DNA of 64,000 bases from Enterococcus sp. BWB1-3 (GCF_016745275.1 NZ_JADOEP010000005.1:62001-126000), one strand, 5' to 3'. Shown: positions 8,294 through 18,045, counted from the first letter of the stretch. Notes: a model not told the origin generated them from the sequence alone. Numbers and translations are program-made.

Positions 8294-8770
8294 ATGCCGA
8301 ATATTTTATTAACACGTATTGACAATCGACTGATTCATGGACAAGTAGCAACGCAGTGGAATGGTTCACTTGGCTCTAATTTGATTTTAGTGGCAAATGA
8401 CAAAGTAGCAGGGGACAAGGTCAGACAGGGATTAATGGATATGGCAGCACCGAATGGAGTAGCAACGCGCTATTTTACTTTACAGAAAACGATTGAAATT
8501 ATTCACAAGGCTTCTCCGAATCAAAAAATCTTTATTATTGCGGAAAACCCAAAAGACGTGCTGACATTAGTTGAAGGCGGTGTACCGATTAAGAAAGTAA
8601 ACATCGGGAATATGCATATGGCTGAAGGAAAACGTCAGGTTGCTACAACTGTTGCTGTTAATGACCAGGATGTCGCAGCTTTCCGAAAGCTGCAGGAACT
8701 GGGTGTTGAACTGGAAATTCGCCGTGTGCCGACAACACCGATAGAAGACAGTAAGAAGCTTTTTAGCTGA
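8294..8770 (+). CDS. PTS mannose-family EIIB component
   Basis: EIIB of 158 residues. The phosphorylated His lies in RIDNRLIHGQVATQW (about residue 15), the fixed landmark of this family, and the C-terminal PTTPIED segment is also present. It accepts phosphate from EIIA and transfers it to the sugar bound by EIIC/EIID. The ribosome site is AAAGGAGAATG. Its relatives include the AgaV type for N-acetylgalactosamine; substrate assignment here rests on the neighbouring genes. Confidence 0.9.
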   Translation: MPNILLTRIDNRLIHGQVATQWNGSLGSNLILVANDKVAGDKVRQGLMDMAAPNGVATRYFTLQKTIEIIHKASPNQKIFIIAENPKDVLTLVEGGVPIKKVNIGNMHMAEGKRQVATTVAVNDQDVAAFRKLQELGVELEIRRVPTTPIEDSKKLFS

Positions 8771-8791
8771 AACTAGGAAGGAGATAAAAAA

Positions 8792-9595
8792 ATGGATTAC
8801 AGTATTTTACAGATAGTATTAGTGTTTTTAGTAACGTTTATTGCTGCCATTGATCAATTCAGTTTTCTGGAATCTCTTTATCAGCCTATTGTAACAGGTA
8901 TGGTTATTGGCTTGATATTGGGGGATCTGCAGACCGGGCTGATTGTTGGAGGAACATACCAGCTGATGACCATTGGAAACATGCCGGTTGGCGGAGCACA
9001 GCCGCCGAATGCAGTAATTGGAGGAATTATGGCTGCCATTTTGGCGATTACACTGAAATTAGAGCCGACAGTGGCTGTTGCCACAGCAATTCCATTCTCC
9101 TTGCTGGGTCAATATGGTGTGACTTTGCTGTTCTCTTTGATGTCACCGGCAATGACTGTAGCAGATAACTATGCTCATGAAGGAAACACCAAAGGAATTG
9201 ATTGGATTAATTATTTGGCAATGCTGGGGTTGGGAAGTATTTTCGGTATTATCGTTGTTTTATTCTTTATCGGCGGTCAGGCATTTGGACAAACTGTAGT
9301 GGATGCCATTCCTGGATGGCTGATGGGCGGCTTAAGCGCAGCCGGCGGAATGATGCGTTATGTCGGTTTTGCGATTTTGCTTAAGGTAATGGTCTCTCGG
9401 GATATGTGGGGCTTTTACTTCTTTGGATTTGCTTTGGCTGTTATCGTAATGGCAGCACCAAGCTTGGGCGGTCCTGCTTTAATTATTTTGGCATTTATCG
9501 GATTTGCGCTGGCATTCTGGGATTATCAGGTTCAGACAAAATTCAAACAGACTGCATCAGTGAATAACTTCGGAGGTGACGAAGATGGCATATAA
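8792..9595 (+). CDS. PTS mannose-family EIIC component
   Basis: Integral membrane subunit of 267 residues with about seven hydrophobic segments, starting MDYSILQIVLVFLVTFIAAIDQF. The family segments GGTYQLMTIGNMPVGGAQPPN and FGFALAVIVMAAPSLGGPAL are present. It forms the translocation channel with EIID. Its last 11 bases overlap the EIID start, indicating coupling. The sugar is probably N-acetylgalactosamine by context. Confidence 0.9.
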   Translation: MDYSILQIVLVFLVTFIAAIDQFSFLESLYQPIVTGMVIGLILGDLQTGLIVGGTYQLMTIGNMPVGGAQPPNAVIGGIMAAILAITLKLEPTVAVATAIPFSLLGQYGVTLLFSLMSPAMTVADNYAHEGNTKGIDWINYLAMLGLGSIFGIIVVLFFIGGQAFGQTVVDAIPGWLMGGLSAAGGMMRYVGFAILLKVMVSRDMWGFYFFGFALAVIVMAAPSLGGPALIILAFIGFALAFWDYQVQTKFKQTASVNNFGGDEDGI

Positions 9596-10628
9596 TATTC
9601 CAGACACGTATAAAAATACCAATCCGGCTCCTCAGCTGGATAAAAAGACATTAAATAAAATGGTATGGCGCTCTCTGTTTTTGCAGGCATCCTTTAACTA
9701 TGAACGGATGCAGGCTGGCGGCTGGCTGTATTCCATTCTTCCGGGGTTGAAAAAAATTCACGGAGATGAAAAAGATGATTTATCTGCATCCATGAGTCAT
9801 AATCTGGAATTTTTTAATACTCATCCGTTTTTGGTAACGTTTGTTATGGGGATTGTCCTTTCTCTTGAACAAAACAAAGCAGATATTCCAACGATTCGTG
9901 CAGTACGTGTGGCAGCTATGGGACCTTTGGGCGGAATCGGCGATGCATTGTTCTGGTTTACACTGGTTCCAATTACTGCCGGTATTACCTCCAATATGGC
10001 GATTGACGGCAATATTGCTGCTCCGTTTGTTTTTTTACTGGTATTTAACGTTGCACAGTTTGCACTGCGTTACTTCCTGATGAACTGGTCCTACAAGCTG
10101 GGGACAGATGCAATTGGGGTGCTGACAGAAAATGCAAAAGAATTCACTAGAGCAGCAAGTATCTTGGGTATATTCGTTGTTGGCGCATTGACATGTGTTT
10201 ATGGAGCGACAAAGCTGGATGTTCAAATTCCTAATGGTACAACAAATGTTGTTCATTCTGTTACAACAGTTGTTTCTGCAGCTGATCAGCACAAATACGA
10301 TGAGTTTATTTATAAAACAGATGAAGATGGAAATCTGACAGAAGACGTTCAGGATGCAGCAGACGGAGAAAAGGCACTGGGTGTTAGAAAACTGGATTCA
10401 GGGGAATACGAAGTTACGTTTAACCAAAATGAAACACAGGATGTGACGATTGACATTCAGGGAATTCTTGATGGTATTTTACCGCAGATGATTCCGTTGG
10501 CACTAACGCTGATTCTGTACTTCTTCCTGGCAAAACGAAGCTGGACACCGCTGAAATGTATTGGTCTGGTACTGGTGATTGGTCTGGTTGGTTCAGGGTT
10601 CGGCTTATGGCCGTCTATCTGGCCATAG
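9585..10628 (+). CDS. PTS mannose-family EIID component with an inserted segment
   Basis: EIID of 347 residues, longer than the usual 270-300. Family features: RSLFLQASFNYERMQAGGW near the N-terminus, the PLGGIGDALFWFTLVP segment, and a C-terminal membrane anchor. Between the last two membrane regions (about residues 210-295) is a polar acidic segment rich in Asp/Glu/Lys with no membrane character. It accounts for the extra length and probably faces one side of the membrane. The ATG at 9585 follows GGAGGTG and lies inside the end of the EIIC gene. Confidence 0.88.
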   Translation: MAYNIPDTYKNTNPAPQLDKKTLNKMVWRSLFLQASFNYERMQAGGWLYSILPGLKKIHGDEKDDLSASMSHNLEFFNTHPFLVTFVMGIVLSLEQNKADIPTIRAVRVAAMGPLGGIGDALFWFTLVPITAGITSNMAIDGNIAAPFVFLLVFNVAQFALRYFLMNWSYKLGTDAIGVLTENAKEFTRAASILGIFVVGALTCVYGATKLDVQIPNGTTNVVHSVTTVVSAADQHKYDEFIYKTDEDGNLTEDVQDAADGEKALGVRKLDSGEYEVTFNQNETQDVTIDIQGILDGILPQMIPLALTLILYFFLAKRSWTPLKCIGLVLVIGLVGSGFGLWPSIWP

Positions 10629-10839
10629 AAGCTTGACTGACAGCTCTCAGATACGTACTCTGTCAAACAATGAAGACCGCAGTGAATGGGAAGTGTCTGG
10701 GTTAGTAATTAGAATAAACAATTAACTGCCGGACTTTCCCATTATAAAGAGTAGTCAAAATTCAAAGATTAAAGACTGGTCTTTCAAAACGTTCTCTTTA
10801 CCGGACGAACCTCAGCTGAAAAACTATGATGAAAAATCA
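10629..10839 (+). other. Non-coding space after EIID with an imperfect hairpin
   Basis: No gene seen. An imperfect stem pairs ATGGGAAGTGTCTGG (about 10686) with CCGGACTTTCCCAT (to about 10742), without a T run. A short palindrome AAAGAC-TG-GTCTTT lies near 10769. Confidence 0.35.
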
Positions 10840-10867
10840 TTGAAATTCAATGGAAGAATGATAGACT
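10840..10867 (+). promoter_or_regulatory. Promoter of the GntR regulator gene
   Basis: TTGAAA and TAGACT with a 16-base spacer, followed seven bases later by the operator palindrome. The leader to the regulator start is about 250 bases and holds no convincing gene. Confidence 0.5.
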
Positions 10868-10873
10868 TAACAT

Positions 10874-10887
10874 GTGGTAGTTACCAC
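10874..10887 (+). promoter_or_regulatory. Operator for the GntR/UTRA regulator, autoregulatory copy
   Basis: GTGGTAGTTACCAC is a palindrome, perfect apart from its two central bases and the best operator in the locus. Its core TGGT-N4-ACCA matches the site at the PTS promoter. In both places seven bases separate the -10 box from the core. Confidence 0.7.
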
Positions 10888-11130
10888 TTGTCCAGAGCTG
10901 TTTCGGGACACTGGCTGTTCCGGGGTGACAAGCTGCAGCATTGCTCAATAGTAGTTGTCTCGGCAATTTATTCAGCTCTGCAGTCAAAGTGGTCAGCTTA
11001 GAAACAGTAAACAAGCCAAGCTGTTTTTCAGGAAGGGATGCAATAATTCCTGTTGGCAGTTTGCTAAACATGAAATAGCTTGATTAATCATTCAAGACAT
11101 TGCACCACTAAATTTCAGGAGGGGAATATA

Positions 11131-11853
11131 TTGGAAAGAAAGAGAAGACAGCCGTTGTATGATCAGCTGGTTGATTTGCTGAAAGAACAGATTGAAACAG
11201 AGCTGGAGCCGCATGCGATGCTGCCATCCGAGCGTGAGTTGTCGGATAAGTACGGATTGAGTCGTACAACAGTACGTTTGGCGCTGCAGGAACTGGAGAA
11301 GATGGGGTACATTTATCGTCAGCATGGAAAAGGAACCTTTGTTTCTTCCATCAGTCAGGAAGTAACGAATCTGACTGGCGGCTACAGTTTTACTGAACAA
11401 ATGAGATCGCTTGGAAAAACACCTAAAACAACGATTCTGGATTATCGTATTGTAGAAGCCAATAAGTTTTTTGCAGAGCATTTGAACCTCTCTTTAGGCG
11501 AAAAAATTATTAAAATTAAACGTTTGAGAAGTGCCGATGAACTGCCGATGATGGTTGAGCGGTCCTATTTACCCTATAAAAAGTTTATGAAAATGAAAAA
11601 GGAAGATATGGAGAAAAAACCGCTGTATGATCTGTTTTCCGAGGATTACGGTGAAACTATTAAGCTGGCTGAAGAAGAGTTTTATGCAAGTATTGTAAGT
11701 GATAATGATGCGAAACAGCTGGAAGTACCTTATAGCGCACCTAGCCTTAACTTGGTTCGAACAACGTATAATTTAAAGAATGAAGTAATTGAGTTTACGT
11801 TAAGCGTTGCACGTGCAGATAAGTTTCGTTATAAGGTACGCCATGTTCGCTGA
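11131..11853 (+). CDS. GntR-family regulator with UTRA domain (HutC type)
   Basis: Regulator of 240 residues. The winged helix-turn-helix spans about residues 1-75 (LPSERELSDKYGLSRTTVR). The UTRA effector domain spans 90-240 (GGYSFTEQMRSLGKTPKT, then EEEFYASIVSDNDAKQL). UTRA domains of this class bind sugar phosphates, so a GalNAc-6-P or GalN-6-P inducer is likely. The TTG at 11131 is chosen because it lies six bases after AGGAGGGG and gives the canonical family N-terminus; upstream in-frame ATGs would add unrelated residues. It should repress this locus through the two operators described. Confidence 0.9.
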   Translation: MERKRRQPLYDQLVDLLKEQIETELEPHAMLPSERELSDKYGLSRTTVRLALQELEKMGYIYRQHGKGTFVSSISQEVTNLTGGYSFTEQMRSLGKTPKTTILDYRIVEANKFFAEHLNLSLGEKIIKIKRLRSADELPMMVERSYLPYKKFMKMKKEDMEKKPLYDLFSEDYGETIKLAEEEFYASIVSDNDAKQLEVPYSAPSLNLVRTTYNLKNEVIEFTLSVARADKFRYKVRHVR

Positions 11854-11878
11854 TTAAAAGCAAGGAGGCGTAGGCTAG

Positions 11879-13051
11879 ATGTTTGAAAAAAAAGCAGATA
11901 TTTTAGAAAAAATGGGTGCGGAGATCACAACACGTGAGATCAAACAGCAACCTGACTTATGGAAGGAAGCTCTACAAATATATAAAGAGAATAAGGAAGC
12001 AATTGCTGCTTTTTTTGAACGGGCAGAAAAGGAAACAAAGAAAAAAATTCGGGTAATCTTTACTGGAGCCGGCACTTCACAATATGTGGGAGACACACTG
12101 GTTCCTTATCTAACTAAAAAGGGTAATACAAAGGTGTTTACATTTGAAAGTATTGGGACGACAGATATTGTAGCTGCTCCATATGATTATCTGCTTTCAG
12201 ACGAAGTGACGATTCTAGTGTCGTTTGCGCGAAGCGGGAATTCTCCTGAAAGTTTGGCAGCAGTAGAGATTGCTAATGCAATTGTGGAAAATATATTTCA
12301 TATAACGATTACTTGTGCACCTGATGGACAGCTGGCACAGTTTGCCGAAGGCGATGACCGAGTTCTGTTGCTGCTGATGCCTGAAAAATCAAACGATAAG
12401 GGTTTTGCGATGACCGGAAGCTTTACCTGCATGACGTTATCTGCATTATTGATTTTTGATCAGACAGAATTAAAAAAGAAAGAAGTCTACGTAACTGCGA
12501 TGAGTGAAATGGGTCGGGAGGTTATATGCCGCGAAGAAGAGATTCAGTCTTTGCTGAAAGATGAGTATCACCGGATTGTCTATTTAGGTTCAGGTTCATT
12601 GTCCGGGTTGACACGGGAAGCACAGTTGAAGGTACTGGAGCTGACTGCTGGAAAAATTGCGACGGTTTTTGACTCTTCTCTGGGATTCAGGCACGGTCCT
12701 AAATCATTTGTTGATTCTAAAACGCTGCTCTTTGTGTTTATTAATAACGATGTGTACACTAGAAAGTACGATCTGGATATTTTGACAGAAGTACACAGAG
12801 ATCAGATCGCTGCACAGGTTGTGGGAATCGGTCAAAAAGATTCGGCAGAGGTTGCCGGGACACCATTCCTGTTTTCTGAGGAAGAAGTGATTCTTCCGGA
12901 AGCTTATCAGGTATTTCCAGATATCCTGTTTGCTCAGACTGTTGCTTTAAACAGTTCCATTAAAGTCAGCAATACACCTGATACTCCTTCTCCGACAGGT
13001 ACTGTGAATCGGGTAGTTGAAGGAGTAACAATTTACGAACTGAAAAAATGA
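11879..13051 (+). CDS. agaS: SIS-domain galactosamine-6-phosphate deaminase/isomerase
   Basis: Protein of 390 residues with two sugar-isomerase (SIS) domains. The first contains FTGAGTSQYVGDT and VSFARSGNSPESLAA, the second YLGSGSLSGLTREAQLKVLELT and FRHGPKSF. This is the AgaS pattern. AgaS-type enzymes convert galactosamine 6-phosphate to tagatose 6-phosphate and ammonia. The gene follows the regulator by 25 bases with an AAGGAGGCG ribosome site. Downstream deacetylase, LacD and LacC fit this step of GalNAc breakdown. GlmS-type glutaminase domains are absent. Confidence 0.9.
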   Translation: MFEKKADILEKMGAEITTREIKQQPDLWKEALQIYKENKEAIAAFFERAEKETKKKIRVIFTGAGTSQYVGDTLVPYLTKKGNTKVFTFESIGTTDIVAAPYDYLLSDEVTILVSFARSGNSPESLAAVEIANAIVENIFHITITCAPDGQLAQFAEGDDRVLLLLMPEKSNDKGFAMTGSFTCMTLSALLIFDQTELKKKEVYVTAMSEMGREVICREEEIQSLLKDEYHRIVYLGSGSLSGLTREAQLKVLELTAGKIATVFDSSLGFRHGPKSFVDSKTLLFVFINNDVYTRKYDLDILTEVHRDQIAAQVVGIGQKDSAEVAGTPFLFSEEEVILPEAYQVFPDILFAQTVALNSSIKVSNTPDTPSPTGTVNRVVEGVTIYELKK

Positions 13052-13081
13052 TATTGATTATAGAAGCTTTGGCTGAAATGG

Positions 13082-13113
13082 GGGTCGGAACAGAACAAAC
13101 TGTCATCTGACCC
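13082..13113 (+). promoter_or_regulatory. Hairpin between agaS and the deacetylase gene
   Basis: GGGTC pairs with GACCC and inner ACAG with CTGT, followed by TTTATTTTG. It could be a partial terminator that sets relative expression inside the operon. Confidence 0.4.
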
Positions 13114-13221
13114 TTTATTTTGAGATGTCTTCAGCTTTAATTGCTTGCTATTTTAGCCATGACAAAAGGAAGATTTCAGCAGTTTCTGAAAAGAATGCTT
13201 TGGCAGGAAAGGAAGAGAAGC

Positions 13222-14385
13222 ATGAATAATTATTATTTGAAGGCAGATCGTTTCTTTTTAAAAAGCGGGAGGGCATCTGCCGGATATCTGGAAGTTTCGA
13301 ATGGGAAGTTTGGAAATTTTACCAAAGAAAAGCCGGAAGGCGAGATTCTGGATTACAGCGGAAAATGGATTGCTCCCGGACTGGTCGACACACATATTCA
13401 TGGCTTTATGGGATATGACGTAATGGATAATAATTTTGAAGGAATCAAAAAAATGTCCAAAGGATTGCTTAGCTGTGGTGTTACTTCATTTTTACCGACA
13501 ACTCTGACTGCAGATATTGATACGTTGAATGAAGTTGCTGCATCCATTGGTTCACGTTATCAAGAGGTGGAAGGAGCAAAAATTCAGGGGATTTTCTTTG
13601 AAGGACCATTTTTTACAGAAGAACATAAAGGGGCGCAAAATCCTGACTATTTTTCCGATCCGAATATTGACGTATTCAATCATTGGCAAAAATTAAGTAA
13701 TGGTTTGATTCGAAAAATTGCTCTTGCACCGGAACGAAGGGGGGCTGCGGACTTTATCCGTGAAGTGACAAAACAAGGCGTAACTGTAGCTTTGGCGCAT
13801 AGTGCGGCAACCTATAATCAAGCGAAAGAAGCTGTCTATGCGGGTGCTTCAATGTTTGTACACACATACAATGGAATGAGCGGCTTGAGCCATCGCGATC
13901 CGGGAATGGTAGGTGCGGCAATGACATCAGAAGCGGTGATCGCCGAATTGATTTGTGATGGGCATCATGTTCATCCAGGAGCGGCTGACGTACTGATGAA
14001 GGTGAAAACGTCGGGGAAAATTGCACTGATTACTGACTGTATGCGTGCTGGTGGAATGCCTGCTGGAGAATATACGCTTGGGGAATTCCCAGTAATTGTC
14101 AAAGATGGGGCAGCACGATTGCAGTCAAATGACAGTTTGGCTGGCAGTGTGCTGCAGCTGTTTGATGGGGTGAAGAATGTTGTTGACTGGGATCTTGCTA
14201 CTGTGGAGGAAGCAATCAAAATGGCTTCACTGGTACCAGCACAAAGTGTCCATATTGATGACCAGTGTGGAAGTATTGAAGCAGGTCTGCCGGCAGATTT
14301 TCTAATTATCGGTCCGGATATGAGTCTGCTTGAAACATACTTGGAAGGTCAGTCTGTTTATATGTGTTCGAAAGAACAAGAATAA
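13222..14385 (+). CDS. nagA: N-acetylhexosamine-6-phosphate deacetylase
   Basis: Amidohydrolase of 387 residues (family about 380). Metal and catalytic landmarks in order: GLVDTHIHGF (about 55), FFEGPFF (about 130), ALAHSAATY (about 195), MFVHTYNGMSGLSHRDPG (about 215), CDGHHVHP (about 250) and the catalytic Asp in LITDCMRAGG (about 275). Standard NagA enzymes have an HLFNAM-like motif where this one has HTYNGM, a difference fitting an AgaA-like GalNAc-6-P deacetylase. The ATG at 13222 follows GGAAGAG and gives the normal N-terminus. The step is GalNAc-6-P to GalN-6-P, feeding AgaS. Confidence 0.88.
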   Translation: MNNYYLKADRFFLKSGRASAGYLEVSNGKFGNFTKEKPEGEILDYSGKWIAPGLVDTHIHGFMGYDVMDNNFEGIKKMSKGLLSCGVTSFLPTTLTADIDTLNEVAASIGSRYQEVEGAKIQGIFFEGPFFTEEHKGAQNPDYFSDPNIDVFNHWQKLSNGLIRKIALAPERRGAADFIREVTKQGVTVALAHSAATYNQAKEAVYAGASMFVHTYNGMSGLSHRDPGMVGAAMTSEAVIAELICDGHHVHPGAADVLMKVKTSGKIALITDCMRAGGMPAGEYTLGEFPVIVKDGAARLQSNDSLAGSVLQLFDGVKNVVDWDLATVEEAIKMASLVPAQSVHIDDQCGSIEAGLPADFLIIGPDMSLLETYLEGQSVYMCSKEQE

Positions 14386-14468
14386 ACTGCTGCATAAAAG
14401 AACGACAAGAGACGATACAAGGTTGAACAGGTAATAAAAATAGAGTGGAAAGAAACAGGAGGAGAATG

Positions 14469-15464
14469 ATGTTAAAGATAAGCAAAGCAAAGAAAGAGTC
14501 AATGGATCGATTATCAACGAAAGATGGCTTGATTGAAGCGTTAGCCATTGATCAGCGGGGAGCACTTAAGAAAATGATCAGTGCACTGGGCTTAGAGGCG
14601 GCAGAAGAAAGCATCAGCGACTTTAAAAAGCTGGTTTCTGAGCAGTTAACACCGTTTGCTTCATCTATTTTGCTGGATCCTGAATATGGTCTGTCGGCAG
14701 CGGAAGCCCGAGACAGTGAAGCCGGACTGCTGCTGGCCTATGAAAAAACAGGCTATGATGCATCAACACCCGGGCGGCTTCCGGATTTGCTGGAAGACTG
14801 GTCTGTTAAAAGACTGAAAGAAAAAGGGGCGGACGCCATTAAATTTCTGCTTTACTATGATGTGGATGAAGCGGCAGAAATCAATCATTTAAAGCATGTC
14901 TTTATTGAACGTCTGGGCAGCGAGTGTCTGGGTGAGGACATCCCGTTTTATCTGGAGCTGGTTTCTTATGATGCTCAAATTGCAGATGCAGGATCAACAG
15001 AATATGCGAAAAGAAAACCGCATAAGGTGATCGAAATGATGAAAGAATTCTCCAAGACGCAATATAAGGTAGATGTACTGAAAGTAGAAGTTCCTGTGAA
15101 CATGAATTATGTTGAAGGATTTGCTGAAGACGAAGCTGAGGCAGTCTATTCTCAAGAAGAAGCTCTTGCCTGTTTTAAAGAACAAAGTGATGCAACGCAT
15201 CTGCCGTTTATTTTTCTAAGTGCGGGAGTATCCGCAGAGCTGTTTCAAAAAACACTGGAATTCGCCAAACAGGCAGGCTCTACCTTTAATGGTGTTCTTT
15301 GCGGTAGGGCAACATGGAAAAATGGTGTGGCGCCATTTGTAAAAGCCGGTGATGCTGCAGCAATAGACTGGTTGACAGGTGAAGGTAAAAAGAATATTGA
15401 ATCACTGAATGAAGTTGTAAATCGAACAGCTTCTTCCTGGCATGACAAGATCATGGTGGAATAG
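14469..15464 (+). CDS. lacD: Tagatose 1,6-bisphosphate aldolase, second copy
   Basis: LacD aldolase of 331 residues, closely similar along its whole length to the copy at 6089. Shared segments include [40 protein letters not shown] and [11 protein letters not shown]. It cleaves tagatose 1,6-bisphosphate made by LacC. The second of two adjacent ATGs is used, four bases after AGGAGGAG. It lies inside the aga operon, unlike the first copy, which has its own promoter and terminator. Confidence 0.92.
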   Translation: MLKISKAKKESMDRLSTKDGLIEALAIDQRGALKKMISALGLEAAEESISDFKKLVSEQLTPFASSILLDPEYGLSAAEARDSEAGLLLAYEKTGYDASTPGRLPDLLEDWSVKRLKEKGADAIKFLLYYDVDEAAEINHLKHVFIERLGSECLGEDIPFYLELVSYDAQIADAGSTEYAKRKPHKVIEMMKEFSKTQYKVDVLKVEVPVNMNYVEGFAEDEAEAVYSQEEALACFKEQSDATHLPFIFLSAGVSAELFQKTLEFAKQAGSTFNGVLCGRATWKNGVAPFVKAGDAAAIDWLTGEGKKNIESLNEVVNRTASSWHDKIMVE

Positions 15465-15633
15465 TCCGCAGTAAGGGGCAGTTGTTCTCCTAATAAAGTT
15501 AGAAAAATTGAAAAAGTGAAATAATTTGTAAAAACGGATGATCTTAGATGTCCAGTCGGGAAGTGTTGAAAATAATGGGAGATTCTAATTGTTCAGACAT
15601 TTCCCGGAAGTAAAAAAGAATGGAGGCTTACCT

Positions 15634-16566
15634 ATGATTTTAACTGTAACGATGAATCCTTCTGTTGATATGTCGTACTCATTGGAACATTTCAAACTGG
15701 ATGATGTTAATCGTGTCAGCGAGGTATCGAAAACTGCCGGTGGGAAGGGCTTGAACGTTTCCAGAGTCCTTCATCAATTGGATAGGGAGCTGCTGGCAAC
15801 TGGTGTATTAGGCGGATTTTTAGGTGCATATATTGAATTGGAGCTTGAAAAAGAAGGTATCCTTCACGACTTCACTAAAATAAAGGAAGAATCAAGGAAC
15901 TCGATTGCTGTTTTGCATGATCAGGGACAGCAGACAGAGATTTTAGAAAAAGGACCCACTGTAACAAAGCAGGAGGAGCAGACATTTATTGAACATTTCA
16001 AAGTTCTGGTAAAGAAAAGCAGATTGGTAACCATCTCAGGAAGCTTAGCTGCTGGTTTATCTCAGAATCTTTATGATACGCTGATTGGTTTAGCTAAGGA
16101 AGCGAAGGTTTCTGTATTATTGGATACCTCAGGTAACGCACTGAAGCAGGCAGTGATTTCAGAGAATAAGCCTTTTTTAATTAAGCCGAACGAAACAGAA
16201 ATTGCAGAGCTGCTGTCTGTTGAAAAAGCTGAGGGTGAAGAGCTTTTAGAGCAACTAAAGCATCCAATGTTTGACGGCATTGACTGGATTGTTGTTTCGC
16301 TGGGAGCAGCAGGGGCGATAGCGAAGCATAAAGAAAAATTCTACAAGGTCAGGATTCCTGCTCTTGAAGCAGTAAATCCAGTAGGTTCAGGGGATGCGAC
16401 CTTAGCAGGGTTAGCATACGCTGTTGCTGCAGAAAATACAGACGAAGATGTTCTGAAATGGGGTATGACAACGGGAATGCTGAATGCACTGGAAATAAAG
16501 ACAGGCTGGATTGACCCGAATAAAATCGATGATTATTTCGGTCAGATTGTTGTTACTCAGCTGTAA
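15634..16566 (+). CDS. lacC: Tagatose-6-phosphate kinase
   Basis: PfkB-family sugar-phosphate kinase of 310 residues. N-terminal MILTVTMNPSVDMSY, the substrate motif KTAGGKGLNVSRVL (about residues 36-49) and the C-terminal catalytic motif NPVGSGDATLAG with its Asp base (about 255) are intact. It phosphorylates tagatose 6-phosphate; a 1-phosphofructokinase activity cannot be excluded from sequence alone. The ATG at 15634 follows TGGAGG and removes 15 extra residues of the longer frame. It is separated from lacD by about 170 bases without a clear terminator. Confidence 0.88.
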   Translation: MILTVTMNPSVDMSYSLEHFKLDDVNRVSEVSKTAGGKGLNVSRVLHQLDRELLATGVLGGFLGAYIELELEKEGILHDFTKIKEESRNSIAVLHDQGQQTEILEKGPTVTKQEEQTFIEHFKVLVKKSRLVTISGSLAAGLSQNLYDTLIGLAKEAKVSVLLDTSGNALKQAVISENKPFLIKPNETEIAELLSVEKAEGEELLEQLKHPMFDGIDWIVVSLGAAGAIAKHKEKFYKVRIPALEAVNPVGSGDATLAGLAYAVAAENTDEDVLKWGMTTGMLNALEIKTGWIDPNKIDDYFGQIVVTQL

Positions 16567-16617
16567 AGAATGGACAACAGTTGTTCGTTAAATAACTCAC
16601 AAATATGCCGAACACCC

Positions 16618-16646
16618 TTGCGAATCGTTTTTTCTTACTTTATACT
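16618..16646 (+). promoter_or_regulatory. Promoter of the alanine dehydrogenase gene
   Basis: TTGCGA and TATACT with a 17-base spacer, 57 bases before the start codon. Confidence 0.6.
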
Positions 16647-16703
16647 TTTTATATGACATAGATAAGATGGATAAGAATTTAAACGAAAGAGAAGGTAATG
16701 TAT

Positions 16704-17819
16704 ATGAAAATTGGTATTCCCAAGGAAATCAAAATTGGTGAAAACAGGGTAGCCTTACCGGCAGCCGGTGTTCTTGATTTAATCAAGGCAGGACATGAAG
16801 TTTTTGTTGAAACCGGTGCGGGATCAGGTGCTTCAATCAAAGATGAAGAGTATATTGCTGTAGGAGCTGCTATTACGGCGACAGCTGAAGAAGCGTGGAA
16901 TCAGGAAATGGTATTAAAGGTGAAAGAGCCTCTGGCAGAGGAATATCAGTTTTTAAGAGAAGATCTGGTTCTGTTTACGTATCTCCATCTAGCAGCTAAT
17001 AAACCGCTGGCAGAAGAGTTGATGAAGAGTAAAATTAATACGATCGCATATGAAAGTGTTCAGCTGGAAAATGGCAGCTTGCCTTTATTGTCGCCTATGA
17101 GCGAAGTCGCGGGCCGATTGGCAACGCAGATTGGTGCGCACTGTCTGGAAAAAATTCCTGAAGGAAAAGGGATATTACTTGGCGGAGTTCCCGGTGTTCG
17201 TAAAGCAAATGTTACTATTATCGGCGGTGGAATTTCAGGAACGAATGCTGCACAAATCGCTCTGGGTCTTGGCGCAGATGTGACAATTCTGGATGTGAAT
17301 ACAAAACGTCTGCAGGAACTGGATAACCAGTTTAACGGAACGATCAAAACACTGATGTCCAACCAGTTTAATATTCAGGAATCCTTAAAGACAGCAGATT
17401 TAGTGATCGGTGCTGTACTGCTTCCAGGACACAAAGCACCTGTATTGGTAACAGAGGAGATGGTCAAATCTATGCCTGAACATTCAGTGATTGTCGATAT
17501 TGCGATTGATCAGGGCGGGATTTTTGAAACGATTGATCATGTTACAACACATGAGCAGCCAACATATGTCAAACACGGCGTAATCCATTATGCTGTGGCA
17601 AATATGCCGGGAGCTGTTCCTCAGACATCTGCCTATGCTTTGGCAAATGCAACATTGCCTTATGTACTGGAGCTTGCCAATAAAGGCTTTGAAGAAGCCG
17701 TGAAGCAGAATGAAGCATTAGCCAGAGGTGTTAATACGTTGAATGGTGCCATGACAAATCCGGCAGTTGCAGCGGACCTGGAACTGCCTTATACAGATAT
17801 CGCTGAATTCTTAAAATAG
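16704..17819 (+). CDS. ald: Alanine dehydrogenase
   Basis: NAD-dependent enzyme of 371 residues (family about 370) that interconverts L-alanine and pyruvate plus ammonia. The N-terminus [18 protein letters not shown], the pyruvate-site Lys region (MVLKVKEPL), the His in FTYLHLA, and the Rossmann segment [21 protein letters not shown] are all present. The second ATG of the frame is chosen, eight bases after GAAGG. It has its own promoter, so it is separate from the aga operon, though ammonia released by AgaS could be assimilated by it (inference). Confidence 0.94.
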   Translation: MKIGIPKEIKIGENRVALPAAGVLDLIKAGHEVFVETGAGSGASIKDEEYIAVGAAITATAEEAWNQEMVLKVKEPLAEEYQFLREDLVLFTYLHLAANKPLAEELMKSKINTIAYESVQLENGSLPLLSPMSEVAGRLATQIGAHCLEKIPEGKGILLGGVPGVRKANVTIIGGGISGTNAAQIALGLGADVTILDVNTKRLQELDNQFNGTIKTLMSNQFNIQESLKTADLVIGAVLLPGHKAPVLVTEEMVKSMPEHSVIVDIAIDQGGIFETIDHVTTHEQPTYVKHGVIHYAVANMPGAVPQTSAYALANATLPYVLELANKGFEEAVKQNEALARGVNTLNGAMTNPAVAADLELPYTDIAEFLK

Positions 17820-17978
17820 AATCTGACAGTTCGGAATTGAATGAGGGACGGCAATAGATTGGACTTGTCGACTGAATCTTCTATAGGGAATCTGTCGGAC
17901 CTCGACCGTTATTTTCTGCAGTTTACAGTTTTGAAAACTGATTAAAGTCTCTGTATAACGGATGAACAGAATGAAAAG

Positions 17979-18045
17979 AACCTGAACTTTTCCTTAAAAG
18001 CCTAAGTATCATCGGCTTTGTAAAGGGAAAGATTCAGGTTTTTGT
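17979..18045 (+). terminator. Long-stem terminator after ald
   Basis: AACCTGAA pairs with TTCAGGTT, extended inside by TTTTCC/GGGAAA and AAAGCC/GGCTTT, followed by T residues. The 17820-18240 space holds no gene that I can see apart from this. Confidence 0.85.

Noticed and set aside
10847-11071. Minus-strand ORF of 74 codons before the GntR gene
   Set aside because: It overlaps the regulator promoter and operator, has no ribosome site and no recognisable sequence.
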